Assembly (NCBI GenBank): GCA_003648845.1
Contig: QMQA01000100.1
Coordinates: 1 to 5,559, forward strand
Origin: Candidatus Aerophobota bacterium
GTDB lineage: Bacteria; Aerophobota; Aerophobia; Aerophobales; B3-G15
Length of the DNA stretch: 5,559 bases
Reading direction: 5' to 3'
Part shown: positions 1 through 5,559 of the stretch, one piece after another
How positions within the stretch are numbered: the first letter of the stretch is position 1
How the letters are laid out: the number at the start of each line of letters is the position of its first letter
Position numbers and translations under genes: made by a program
Notes under the pieces: generated by a model
Told to the model about the DNA's origin: nothing
What the model saw: the letters and a program-made list of their open reading frames with translations, nothing else
Databases searched by the model: none

Positions 1-1299
1 AGTGTTCCTGGCTTTGGTGGAGAGAGGTTTTTTGGTCCCCCTTTTGAGGATTTTGATGAGTTTTTTAGAAAGTTTTTTGAACAATTTCCCCAGAGGAAGT
101 TTAAACAAAGAGGACTTGGGTCAGGAATGATTATAAATAAGGATGGTTATATCCTTACCAACGAGCATGTAATTCATGGTGTGGATAAAGATAAAATTAC
201 AGTGACCCTGCCTACCAATGAAAGTTATAAGGCACAAATCGTAGGGACTGATACAGACTCAGATATTGCGGTTTTAAAAATAGAGGGTGATAATTTTCCC
301 TATGTGGTTCTCGGCGATTCTGATAATCTTCAAGTTGGCCAGTGGGTCATAGCTCTGGGAAATCCGTTTGGATACGCCCTTTCCGAGCTAAATAAAAAGT
401 ATGAACCCACGGTAACAGTGGGGGTTATCAGTGCAACAGGAAGGGCTATTCAGGCTGGCGGAAGTGAAGGAGAAAAGAGAGTTTATGCTGACCTTATTCA
501 AACTGATGCCTCTATCAATCCGGGAAACAGTGGTGGACCACTTGTAAATATCTATGGAGAGGTGATAGGGATAAATACAGCTATTCTTTCTCCTACAGGA
601 GGTTCAATAGGAATTGGTTTTGCAATTCCTGTAAATAAGGCAAAAGCTCTGCTTCAAAGTCTGGTGAAATACGGTGAGATAAAATGGCCCTGGATTGGAA
701 TATACATGCAGGAGCTTACTCCTGAACTGGCGGAAAAATTTGATGTTGAAAGAGGGGTACTGGTGGCTGATGTAGTCCCCTCCTCTCCGGCGGAGAAGGC
801 GGGAATAAAACCGGGGGATGTCATTCAGGAGGTTAATGGCACTCCGGTGGAAACACCCCTTGGGTTGAAAGAGGCGGTTCTCAAAACTAAGATTGGAGAG
901 AAAATAAATCTTACTCTGGTAAGAGAGGGAAAAAAGATTAATGTTGAGCTTTATACAGCACCAAAACCGGAAAAAATTGCAGAGGCAAAACCTGAAAAAG
1001 CCATAGAGGAAAAACTTCTGGGGATTAAAGTTGAGCAGATTACTCCCGAGCTTCGCGGTCGCTACGGAATAAGTGAGGAAGAGAGGGGTGTGGTGATAGT
1101 TGAGGTATTTCCTCAAGGTCCGGCACATAAAGTAGGCATAACCGTCGGGGATGTAATAAAGCAGGTTAATCGAAGGAAGATAGAAAATCTTGATGATTTC
1201 AGAGCTGCTATGAGTGAAATTAAGCCTGGTGATACTATCCTTTTAAGAGTCCGTCATGGTTCCTGGACCATGTTTGTTACTGTTGAGACCGCAAAATAG
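1..1299 (+). CDS. HtrA/DegP-family periplasmic serine protease with two PDZ domains (5' end missing)
   Basis: Seen: the frame is open from base 1 without a stop, so the gene starts left of the window; the first in-frame ATG (127) lies inside the protease core and is not the true start. The 432 visible residues begin with a Phe-rich stretch (PFEDFDEFFRKFF) typical of the region before the DegP protease domain. The trypsin-like triad is complete: His56 in TNEHVI, Asp88 in SDIAVLK, Ser177 in GNSGGPL. PDZ1 spans about residues 229-319 and PDZ2 about 338-432. The linker between them holds an imperfect KPEK repeat (322-337). Compared with E. coli DegP there are extra residues after NPFG and after SATGR. 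Family knowledge: these proteases are exported, form oligomers, and degrade or refold misfolded envelope proteins. The missing N-terminus should carry a signal peptide or membrane anchor. It could be called degP, degQ or htrA; I cannot choose. argS follows after 5 bases, suggesting co-transcription. Confidence 0.95.
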   Translation, partial: SVPGFGGERFFGPPFEDFDEFFRKFFEQFPQRKFKQRGLGSGMIINKDGYILTNEHVIHGVDKDKITVTLPTNESYKAQIVGTDTDSDIAVLKIEGDNFPYVVLGDSDNLQVGQWVIALGNPFGYALSELNKKYEPTVTVGVISATGRAIQAGGSEGEKRVYADLIQTDASINPGNSGGPLVNIYGEVIGINTAILSPTGGSIGIGFAIPVNKAKALLQSLVKYGEIKWPWIGIYMQELTPELAEKFDVERGVLVADVVPSSPAEKAGIKPGDVIQEVNGTPVETPLGLKEAVLKTKIGEKINLTLVREGKKINVELYTAPKPEKIAEAKPEKAIEEKLLGIKVEQITPELRGRYGISEEERGVVIVEVFPQGPAHKVGITVGDVIKQVNRRKIENLDDFRAAMSEIKPGDTILLRVRHGSWTMFVTVETAK

Positions 1300-1304
1300 A
1301 AGAG

Positions 1305-2960
1305 ATGGATAACTCAACAAAGGATCTGGTCAAGGTTTTAATAGAGGAGGCAGCAAAGGAACTTTTTCCTCGTCAGCTGCCTCCTTTTAAGATTGAAAGG
1401 TCCAAGAAAAAAGAATGGGGTGACCTTTCCACCAACCTGCCTTTTTTATTATCCAACATTAGCGGAAAATCATCCGAAAAAATAGGAGAGGATTTAGCTT
1501 CTTCCCTTTCCAGAAAAAGTCTTTTCTCCCGGGTGGAATTTGTTGCTCCAGGATTTATAAACTTCTTTTTGTCCCCATCCCACCTACAGATCTCTTTAAA
1601 AAAGATAGTTCAAGAGGAGAGGGATTTTACTCGATTTTCTCTGGGGCAGGAGAGGCTGGTTCAGGTGGAATTTGTTTCGGCCAATCCAACAGGACCTTTG
1701 CATGTAGGACATGGAAGAGCGGCAGCCCTGGGGGATGCTCTGGCTAATAATCTTGACAAGTTGGGCTTTAAAGTACAAAGAGAATACTATGTTAACAATG
1801 TAGGCGGACAGATGAATAGATTGGTGAGATCACTCTGGGTGAGGATAAGGCAACTGGAGGGAGAAGAAGTTGAACTACCCGAGGATGGATATAAAGGTGA
1901 ATATCTTGTGGACATTGCCCGAGCCTTCAGGCAAAAAATGGGAGAAGTGAAGAAAAGCTCGTGGGAAAAAATTTACCCTCTTTTATCCAGATTTGTGGTA
2001 GAGGAAATTTTGAGTGATATAAAAGGTGATCTTGAGAGGTTTGGCGTAAGGTATGATCGCTGGTTTTTTGAGTCAGAGATCTATGACAATAAGGAGCTAT
2101 TCCGGGTTCTGTCTTATCTAAGGGGAAAAAATCTTGTTTATGAGAAAAACGGTGCTCTCTGGTTTAAAACCTCTGCTATATTAAAGGGAGAAGAGGATAG
2201 AGTACTTAGAAGAAAGAATGGGGAATACACCTACTTTGCCAGTGATATTGCCTACCACCTGAATAAACTTAAAAGGGGTTTTTACAGGGTGGTTGATATA
2301 TGGGGAGCTGATCATATTGGTTATGTTCCTCGAATGAAGGCAGCTGCCAGGGCTATTGGATATTCTGAGGAAACATTAAAGATAGTGATTTATCAACTGG
2401 TAACCCTAAAAAGGGGTGGAAAAAGAGTTTCAGCCTCCACAAGATCTGGTGAGTTTATTCCCTTAAAAGAGGTTCTGGAAGAGGTGGGCAAGGATGCGGC
2501 TCGCTTTTTTTTCCTTTCTCGCAGTGCTGACTCTCATCTTGATTTTGATCTGGAGCTTGCCAAAAAACAAACTCCAGAAAATCCTGTTTTTTATGTTCAA
2601 TACGCCCATGCCAGAATCTGTAGCATCTTAAGGAAGGCAAAAGAGAAAGGTTTTTCCCTTCCCCATCCACAACAGGTAGAGCTTTCTCTACTTAAAAGTT
2701 CTGAAGAAAAAGATTTAATGTGTCTTATTGCTCTTTTGCCTGACCAGGTAAAAGAAGCAGGAGAAATTCTTAGTCCTCATCATCTTACCAGTCATCTTCA
2801 GGAACTTGCCTCTGCATTTCATTACTTTTATACTCGCCATCGTGTGATAACCCGGGATAAAAAACTTACCCTGGCTCGTCTTTTTCTCATACAGGGAGTA
2901 AAGATTGCCATACAGGATATTTTAAGCATTCTGGGTATCACCGCTCCCGAGAGAATGTAG
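1305..2960 (+). CDS. argS: Arginyl-tRNA synthetase
   Basis: This cytoplasmic class I enzyme charges tRNA-Arg with arginine using ATP. The 551 residues match the usual family length. In order: the N-terminal tRNA-recognition domain (about 1-85, with the WGDLSTNLPF segment), the catalytic core opening with SANPTGPLHVGHGRAAALGD where HVGH at 133-136 is the HIGH signature, the WGADHIGYVPRMKAA segment, then NPVFYVQYAHARICSILRKA leading into the all-helical DALR anticodon-binding domain, ending in the typical GITAPERM. The KMSKS-equivalent loop reads SASTR at 376-380, a degenerate form; many ArgRS enzymes have lost the canonical motif, so activity is still expected. The ATG at 1305 is chosen because it gives the normal N-terminus; its ribosome site is weak (AGAAG running up to the start codon), which suits translational coupling to the protease gene ending 5 bases upstream. 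Followed by the small membrane-protein gene after 34 bases without a terminator. Confidence 0.97.
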   Translation: MDNSTKDLVKVLIEEAAKELFPRQLPPFKIERSKKKEWGDLSTNLPFLLSNISGKSSEKIGEDLASSLSRKSLFSRVEFVAPGFINFFLSPSHLQISLKKIVQEERDFTRFSLGQERLVQVEFVSANPTGPLHVGHGRAAALGDALANNLDKLGFKVQREYYVNNVGGQMNRLVRSLWVRIRQLEGEEVELPEDGYKGEYLVDIARAFRQKMGEVKKSSWEKIYPLLSRFVVEEILSDIKGDLERFGVRYDRWFFESEIYDNKELFRVLSYLRGKNLVYEKNGALWFKTSAILKGEEDRVLRRKNGEYTYFASDIAYHLNKLKRGFYRVVDIWGADHIGYVPRMKAAARAIGYSEETLKIVIYQLVTLKRGGKRVSASTRSGEFIPLKEVLEEVGKDAARFFFLSRSADSHLDFDLELAKKQTPENPVFYVQYAHARICSILRKAKEKGFSLPHPQQVELSLLKSSEEKDLMCLIALLPDQVKEAGEILSPHHLTSHLQELASAFHYFYTRHRVITRDKKLTLARLFLIQGVKIAIQDILSILGITAPERM

Positions 2961-2994
2961 TTTGGGATAAAATTAAAATTCAAGGAGGGAGAAA

Positions 2995-3279
2995 ATGGAA
3001 GAGGAGAAAAAGATAAAATGGGGAACTTTTGCATTGGTGGTTGCTGTTCTGGTGCTGGCAGCAGGTGTATTTTTCGCTGGATTTAAAATTTCTACCACTG
3101 TTAATGCTGGCATTGAGGACCTTAAGAGGGAGTTAAAAGAGGAGCTGAGGAAAGATTTGCGTAAGGAGGCAATATCCTTACTCTATACCTATCGTAGTAG
3201 TGCCCTTGAGAACAGACAGATAACCGCTGAGGATCTTGAAAAAGGATACAGGTTTGCTGATAAATTCATCTCAAGGTAA
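2995..3279 (+). CDS. Small single-span membrane protein, function unknown
   Basis: I do not recognise a family. The 94-residue product has a short charged N-terminus (EEEKKIK), one hydrophobic segment at about residues 9-30 rich in Val, Ala, Leu and Phe, and then a strongly charged, heptad-like helix at about 37-60 (IEDLKRELKEELRKDLRKEA) that could form a coiled coil. A second probable helix, preceded by ITAEDLEKG, runs to the C-terminus. There is no Cys, so no lipobox, and no predicted cleavage site stands out; the hydrophobic segment looks like an anchor. Evidence that it is real: a strong AAGGAGG at 2982-2988 placed 6 bases before the ATG, codon use like its neighbours, and position in a tight same-strand row after argS. 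Orientation in the membrane cannot be decided because positive charge flanks both sides. Likely co-transcribed with argS and the protease gene; a link to envelope quality control is only a guess from position. Confidence 0.8.
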   Translation: MEEEKKIKWGTFALVVAVLVLAAGVFFAGFKISTTVNAGIEDLKRELKEELRKDLRKEAISLLYTYRSSALENRQITAEDLEKGYRFADKFISR

Positions 3280-3293
3280 GCTAAAGAGTCTTT

Positions 3294-3321
3294 TTGACAG
3301 CTTGCCCTGCAGGAATATAAT
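3294..3321 (+). promoter_or_regulatory. Consensus sigma-70-type promoter for the transketolase genes
   Basis: TTGACA at 3294-3299 and TATAAT at 3316-3321 are both perfect matches to the consensus housekeeping boxes, separated by 16 bases (17 is optimal). Transcription would start near 3328-3330, leaving a leader of about 27-30 bases before the ATG at 3357. It lies in the only sizeable intergenic gap of the window, immediately upstream of the split transketolase. An 8-base palindrome, CCTGCAGG (3306-3313), sits in the spacer. No extended -10 TG is present. Confidence 0.8.
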
Positions 3322-3346
3322 ATTAATTCACAGATTATTCTTTTGT

Positions 3347-3350
3347 GGAG
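3347..3350 (+). promoter_or_regulatory. Ribosome binding site deciding the transketolase N-subunit start
   Basis: GGAG at 3347-3350 lies 6 bases before the ATG at 3357. A GTG at 3345 in the same frame would add four residues, but it overlaps this site and has no purine-rich sequence ahead of it, so the ATG is preferred. Confidence 0.65.
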
Positions 3351-3356
3351 TGGAAA

Positions 3357-4211
3357 ATGGTTAAATTAACCTCTTCTGAGAAAGCCGATCTTACCAGAAA
3401 AGCAGCTTATGTTAGAAGAAAAGTTGTGGAGATGATTTGCAAGGGAAAGGGTGGTCATCTGGGAGGAGCCTTATCCTGTGTGGAAATTCTGATTACACTG
3501 TATTTCAAGATTCTCCGTCTTGACCCTGAGAGACCTTACTGGGATGAGCGGGATAGATTTATTCTCAGTGCCGGGCACAAATGCCTTGCCCTTTATGCCA
3601 CAATGGCACTTAGAGGGTTTTTCGATGAAGAAAAACTTTTCACTTATGGCAGCCTGGACTCTCCCTTTCCAGGACTCCCTGATAGACACAAACTTTCAGG
3701 CATTGAGGCAAATACAGGTTCATTAGGTCATGGTCTTGCTATTGGAGGTGGTATGGCCCTGGCTGCTAAACTTGACAGGAAAGACTGGAAAGTCTACGTT
3801 CTCCTGGGAGATGGGGAGATAGCGGAAGGGTCAATCTGGGAAGCTGCTGCTGCAGCCAGCCACCACAAACTGGATAATCTTGTTGCTATTGTTGATAAAA
3901 ATAAATTGCAGATTCAAGGTCCTACTTCCAAAGTTATGAATCTGGATCCTCTGAGAGAAAAATGGAAGGCTTTTGGATGGCAGGTGAGGGAAATTGATGG
4001 TCACAGCTTTGACGAGATTTTCACAGCTTTGACTGATATTCCTTTTAAAAGGGGCTTCCCTGCGGTTATAATAGCCAATACAGTGAAAGGAAAAGGGCTT
4101 TCCTTTGCCGAGGATAATCCTAAATTTCACCAGTGGCAACCTGCTCCTGGAGAGTGTGAAAAAGCTCTAACAGAGATAAAAAGACTGGAGGAGACCCAAT
4201 GCAGCCAATGA
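3357..4211 (+). CDS. Transketolase, N-terminal subunit (thiamine diphosphate-binding half)
   Basis: Forms one half of a split transketolase, which moves two-carbon ketol units between sugar phosphates in the cytoplasm. The 284 residues correspond to the N-terminal (PP) domain of one-piece enzymes. Visible marks: GGHLGG with His34 (the GHPG His of classical enzymes), LSAGHK with His74, LPDRHKL with His111, NTGSLGHG with His125, and the diphosphate/Mg motif GDGE at 151-154 with the paired Asn at KN182. His258 sits in a KFHQW segment where many split enzymes, as I recall them, read WHG. The start is ATG 3357, set by GGAG at 3347; a GTG at 3345 is the alternative. The gene stops 13 bases inside the next one, the partner subunit, so translation is probably coupled. 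Expression should come from the consensus promoter at 3294-3321. A 13-base direct repeat lies at 4001-4033. Family assignment is firm; the physiological sugar is not. Confidence 0.93.
   Translation: MVKLTSSEKADLTRKAAYVRRKVVEMICKGKGGHLGGALSCVEILITLYFKILRLDPERPYWDERDRFILSAGHKCLALYATMALRGFFDEEKLFTYGSLDSPFPGLPDRHKLSGIEANTGSLGHGLAIGGGMALAAKLDRKDWKVYVLLGDGEIAEGSIWEAAAAASHHKLDNLVAIVDKNKLQIQGPTSKVMNLDPLREKWKAFGWQVREIDGHSFDEIFTALTDIPFKRGFPAVIIANTVKGKGLSFAEDNPKFHQWQPAPGECEKALTEIKRLEETQCSQ
4001..4033 (+). repeat. 13-base direct repeat with a 20-base period inside the transketolase N-subunit gene
   Basis: TCACAGCTTTGAC occurs exactly at 4001-4013 and again at 4021-4033. Because the period is 20, the copies are read in different frames (HSFDE, then TALTD). 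The protein has the expected family length here, so this is not a recent in-frame duplication. Confidence 0.9.
4187..4193 (+). promoter_or_regulatory. Ribosome binding site for the transketolase C-subunit, inside the upstream gene
   Basis: GGAGGAG at 4187-4193 lies within the last codons of the N-subunit gene and 5 bases before the ATG at 4199. Two further in-frame ATGs (4208 and 4211) are 14 or more bases away, so 4199 is the better start. Confidence 0.7.
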
Positions 4212-5155
4212 TGGATCCCAGAAAGGTTTTTGCAGATGCAGTTGTTGAGCTTGCGCGGGAAAATGAAAATATTCTAGCTATATCAGCTGATTCAGGAGGA
4301 AGTGCTCAGCTTAGAGAATTTCAGCATCTTTTCCCTGACAAATACCTGGAGTTTGGTTTGACCGAACAGTCTGTTATTGGTTTTTGTGCAGGGCTTGCTC
4401 TATCAGGTAAAATCCCTTTTTTCTGTGCTATAACACCTTTTATCACCATGAGGGCCTTTGAACAGGTGAGGGATGATCTTGTGTATACCTTTGCCAACGT
4501 CAAGATTGTGGGAAGAAATTCCGGACTCACCAGTGCTCGTCTTGGACCAACACATCATTCCCTGGAAGATATTGCTTTGATGAGAACCTTACCCGGTATG
4601 GTGGTTGTTGCTCCTTCTGATCCAGTTGGTGTAAGAGGATATGTACGACAAGTTGCAAAGCATCAGGGACCCTGTTATATTCGTCTTGGAAGTGTAAAGG
4701 TTCCCTTTCTTTATAATACGGGTGAGAAATTTGAAATTGGTAGAGGTAAAATCTGGCGGGAAGGAGAAGACCTTACTGTTATTACCTATGGAATTACGTT
4801 ATGGTATACTCTGGAAGCTTTAAAAATTTTAGAAAAAGAGGATTCCCTGAGGGTGGGAGTTATTGATATGCCCTGTGTTAAGCCTCTTGATGAAGAGCTT
4901 ATTTTTAAGGCATCTAAAAAGACAGCTGGCCTTTTGGTGGTTGAAGAGCACAGCACTGTAGGTGGACTGGGAGGAGCAGTTAGTGAGTTTCTATCTCAGG
5001 TTAACCCTGTTCCGATTAAAATACTGGGTGTGCCAGATGTCTTTGCCTGTGCTGGACCTTATGATGAAGTTATGGCTAAGTATAATCTTTCACCCCGGGG
5101 AATATGTGATACGATAAGAAACTTTGCCAGAAAACTAAAAAGAGGTTCTAAATAA
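4199..5155 (+). CDS. Transketolase, C-terminal subunit (pyrimidine-binding half), altered acceptor site
   Basis: Partner of the preceding gene; together they make a complete thiamine-dependent transketolase. The 318 residues cover the pyrimidine-binding domain (about 1-175) and the C-terminal domain (about 185-318, starting near GRGKIWREGEDLTVITYG). Glu56 in GLTEQ is the catalytic Glu that activates the cofactor; Phe81 in TPFITMRAFEQVRDDL lies where an aromatic residue stacks on the pyrimidine. By hand alignment to E. coli TktA, phosphate-contacting Arg358, Ser385 and Arg520 correspond to Arg8, Ser35 and Arg162, and His473 to His119. However, His461 becomes Asn107 and Asp469 becomes Leu115. 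Family knowledge says these two positions contact the acceptor sugar, so substrate preference may be shifted. A pyruvate dehydrogenase E1-beta or DXS origin is less likely given the paired short N-subunit. The start at 4199 is set by GGAGGAG and overlaps the previous gene by 13 bases. Confidence 0.92.
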   Translation: MQPMMDPRKVFADAVVELARENENILAISADSGGSAQLREFQHLFPDKYLEFGLTEQSVIGFCAGLALSGKIPFFCAITPFITMRAFEQVRDDLVYTFANVKIVGRNSGLTSARLGPTHHSLEDIALMRTLPGMVVVAPSDPVGVRGYVRQVAKHQGPCYIRLGSVKVPFLYNTGEKFEIGRGKIWREGEDLTVITYGITLWYTLEALKILEKEDSLRVGVIDMPCVKPLDEELIFKASKKTAGLLVVEEHSTVGGLGGAVSEFLSQVNPVPIKILGVPDVFACAGPYDEVMAKYNLSPRGICDTIRNFARKLKRGSK

Positions 5156-5166
5156 AATTATGAGGC

Positions 5167-5173
5167 AAGGAGG
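5167..5173 (+). promoter_or_regulatory. Ribosome binding site deciding the start of the last gene
   Basis: AAGGAGG at 5167-5173 is 7 bases before the ATG at 5181. An in-frame ATG at 5160 lies upstream of this site and has no purine-rich site of its own, so 5181 is the start. Confidence 0.75.
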
Positions 5174-5180
5174 GTGGAAG

Positions 5181-5559
5181 ATGGAAAAATGGGAGGAAAA
5201 ACTTCCACCTCTGGCAAGAGAGAGACTACAACAGATTAAAATAACCCCTGAGGATAGAGAGAGAATAAAAGGAATGGAAAGGTTAAAGTCTATTCTCACC
5301 GAGTTTTATCAGGGGAAAATAGATCCGGAAGAGATTGGCGAAAAGTTAAAGAATTTTAGACAGGAGAAAGATTTTTTCATAAAGCAGGCCCAGTTAAGGT
5401 TAATAGATTCTCTTGGTTTGCAGATATCTTCCCCGGAGTTTAAAAAGAGGGGTAAGGCTATTTTGATTCTTGAAAGATTAAAACCTCACGGAAAACATTC
5501 ATTAATTAAGACGGAGATTAACCTGCTGGGACAGTTAATTAAAAAATGCATGGAAGAAA
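5181..5559 (+). CDS. Hypothetical charged, mostly helical cytoplasmic protein (3' end missing)
   Basis: The frame stays open from the ATG at 5181 to the window edge: 126 codons with no stop, so the gene is truncated on the right. I do not recognise a family. The visible part begins MEKWEEKLPPLARERL, with no signal peptide or membrane segment. It is rich in Lys, Glu, Arg and Gln and looks like a string of amphipathic helices separated by Pro/Gly breaks (about residues 9-10, 22-23, 45-49, 79-85, 102-104). A TPEDRERI segment at 22-29 and KIDPEEIGEKL at 46-56 resemble helix caps. One Cys (123) is visible and there is no cofactor or nucleotide-binding motif. A strong AAGGAGG, gene-like codon use, and placement 25 bases after the transketolase C-subunit without a terminator support a real, co-transcribed gene. 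Position alone does not show a role in sugar metabolism. Confidence 0.8.
   Translation, partial: MEKWEEKLPPLARERLQQIKITPEDRERIKGMERLKSILTEFYQGKIDPEEIGEKLKNFRQEKDFFIKQAQLRLIDSLGLQISSPEFKKRGKAILILERLKPHGKHSLIKTEINLLGQLIKKCMEE

Noticed and set aside
604..1128. Long minus-strand open frame opposite the HtrA gene.
   Set aside because: It lies wholly opposite a conserved protease gene, and its Phe/Leu/Cys-rich translation has no domain features; it is a shadow of the + strand coding sequence.
3278..3303. Possible stem-loop (AAGCT paired with AGCTT, plus GTC/GAC around a TTTTT loop) just after the membrane-protein gene, considered as a terminator.
   Set aside because: The stem is short, carries a 5-base bulge on one side, is not GC-rich and has no T tract after it. 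The overlap with the -35 box is better explained by the promoter.
3345..3356. GTG at 3345 as the start of the transketolase N-subunit.
   Set aside because: It overlaps the GGAG ribosome site that serves the ATG at 3357, has no site of its own, and would leave only a very short leader from the predicted transcript start.
3520..3726. Open frame on the + strand in another frame inside the transketolase N-subunit.
   Set aside because: It lies entirely within a well-conserved coding region, has no ribosome site and no protein-like features.
3831..4139. Minus-strand open frame opposite the transketolase N-subunit.
   Set aside because: Shadow frame with no ribosome site, no recognisable domain and no gap in the real gene.
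5093..5100. CCCCGGGG palindrome near the end of the transketolase C-subunit gene.
   Set aside because: It encodes part of the SPRG segment, is not followed by a T tract, and is the length expected by chance.
3357..5155. Reading the pair as a split 1-deoxyxylulose-5-phosphate synthase or a pyruvate dehydrogenase E1 pair because of the GPTHH segment.
   Set aside because: The N-subunit motifs (GGHLGG, LSAGHK, NTGSLGHG, GDGE) and the sizes of both subunits fit split transketolases; there is no E2/E3 gene and no isoprenoid gene nearby.

Overview
This window is a compact bacterial chromosomal segment with every gene on the + strand and almost no intergenic DNA. It holds four recognisable housekeeping-type genes and two genes I cannot name. 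The DNA looks moderately AT-rich, with frequent AGA/AGG and ATA codons and Lys/Glu-rich proteins. That would suit an anaerobic, perhaps thermophilic, deep-branching or candidate-phylum bacterium, but nothing here fixes the phylum. There are no mobile elements, CRISPR arrays, tRNA or rRNA genes, or phage genes.

Layout. Positions 1-1299 carry the 3' part of an HtrA/DegP-type periplasmic serine protease with its full catalytic triad and two PDZ domains; the signal-peptide end lies outside the window. Five bases later comes a full-length arginyl-tRNA synthetase (1305-2960). After 34 bases with a strong ribosome binding site lies a small single-span membrane protein of unknown function (2995-3279). 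These three genes look like one transcription unit.

The 77-base gap at 3280-3356 is the only real regulatory space. It contains a textbook sigma-70-type promoter (TTGACA, 16 bases, TATAAT) that should start a second unit. That unit is a split transketolase: the thiamine-diphosphate-binding N-terminal subunit (3357-4211) and the C-terminal subunit (4199-5155), overlapping by 13 bases. It is followed after 25 bases by an unrecognised, highly charged helical protein that is open at the right edge (5181-5559).

How they work together. The two transketolase polypeptides together supply the active site normally found in one protein. The C-terminal subunit keeps the catalytic Glu and most phosphate-contacting residues. 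However, it carries Asn and Leu where classical transketolases have a substrate-contacting His and Asp, so its sugar specificity may not be the standard pentose-phosphate one. I see no other genes of a sugar pathway to settle this.

I did not find a clear new multi-gene system. The observations most worth a second look are the altered transketolase acceptor site, the consensus promoter that splits the gene row, the two unnamed proteins, and a tight 13-base direct repeat inside the transketolase N-subunit gene.
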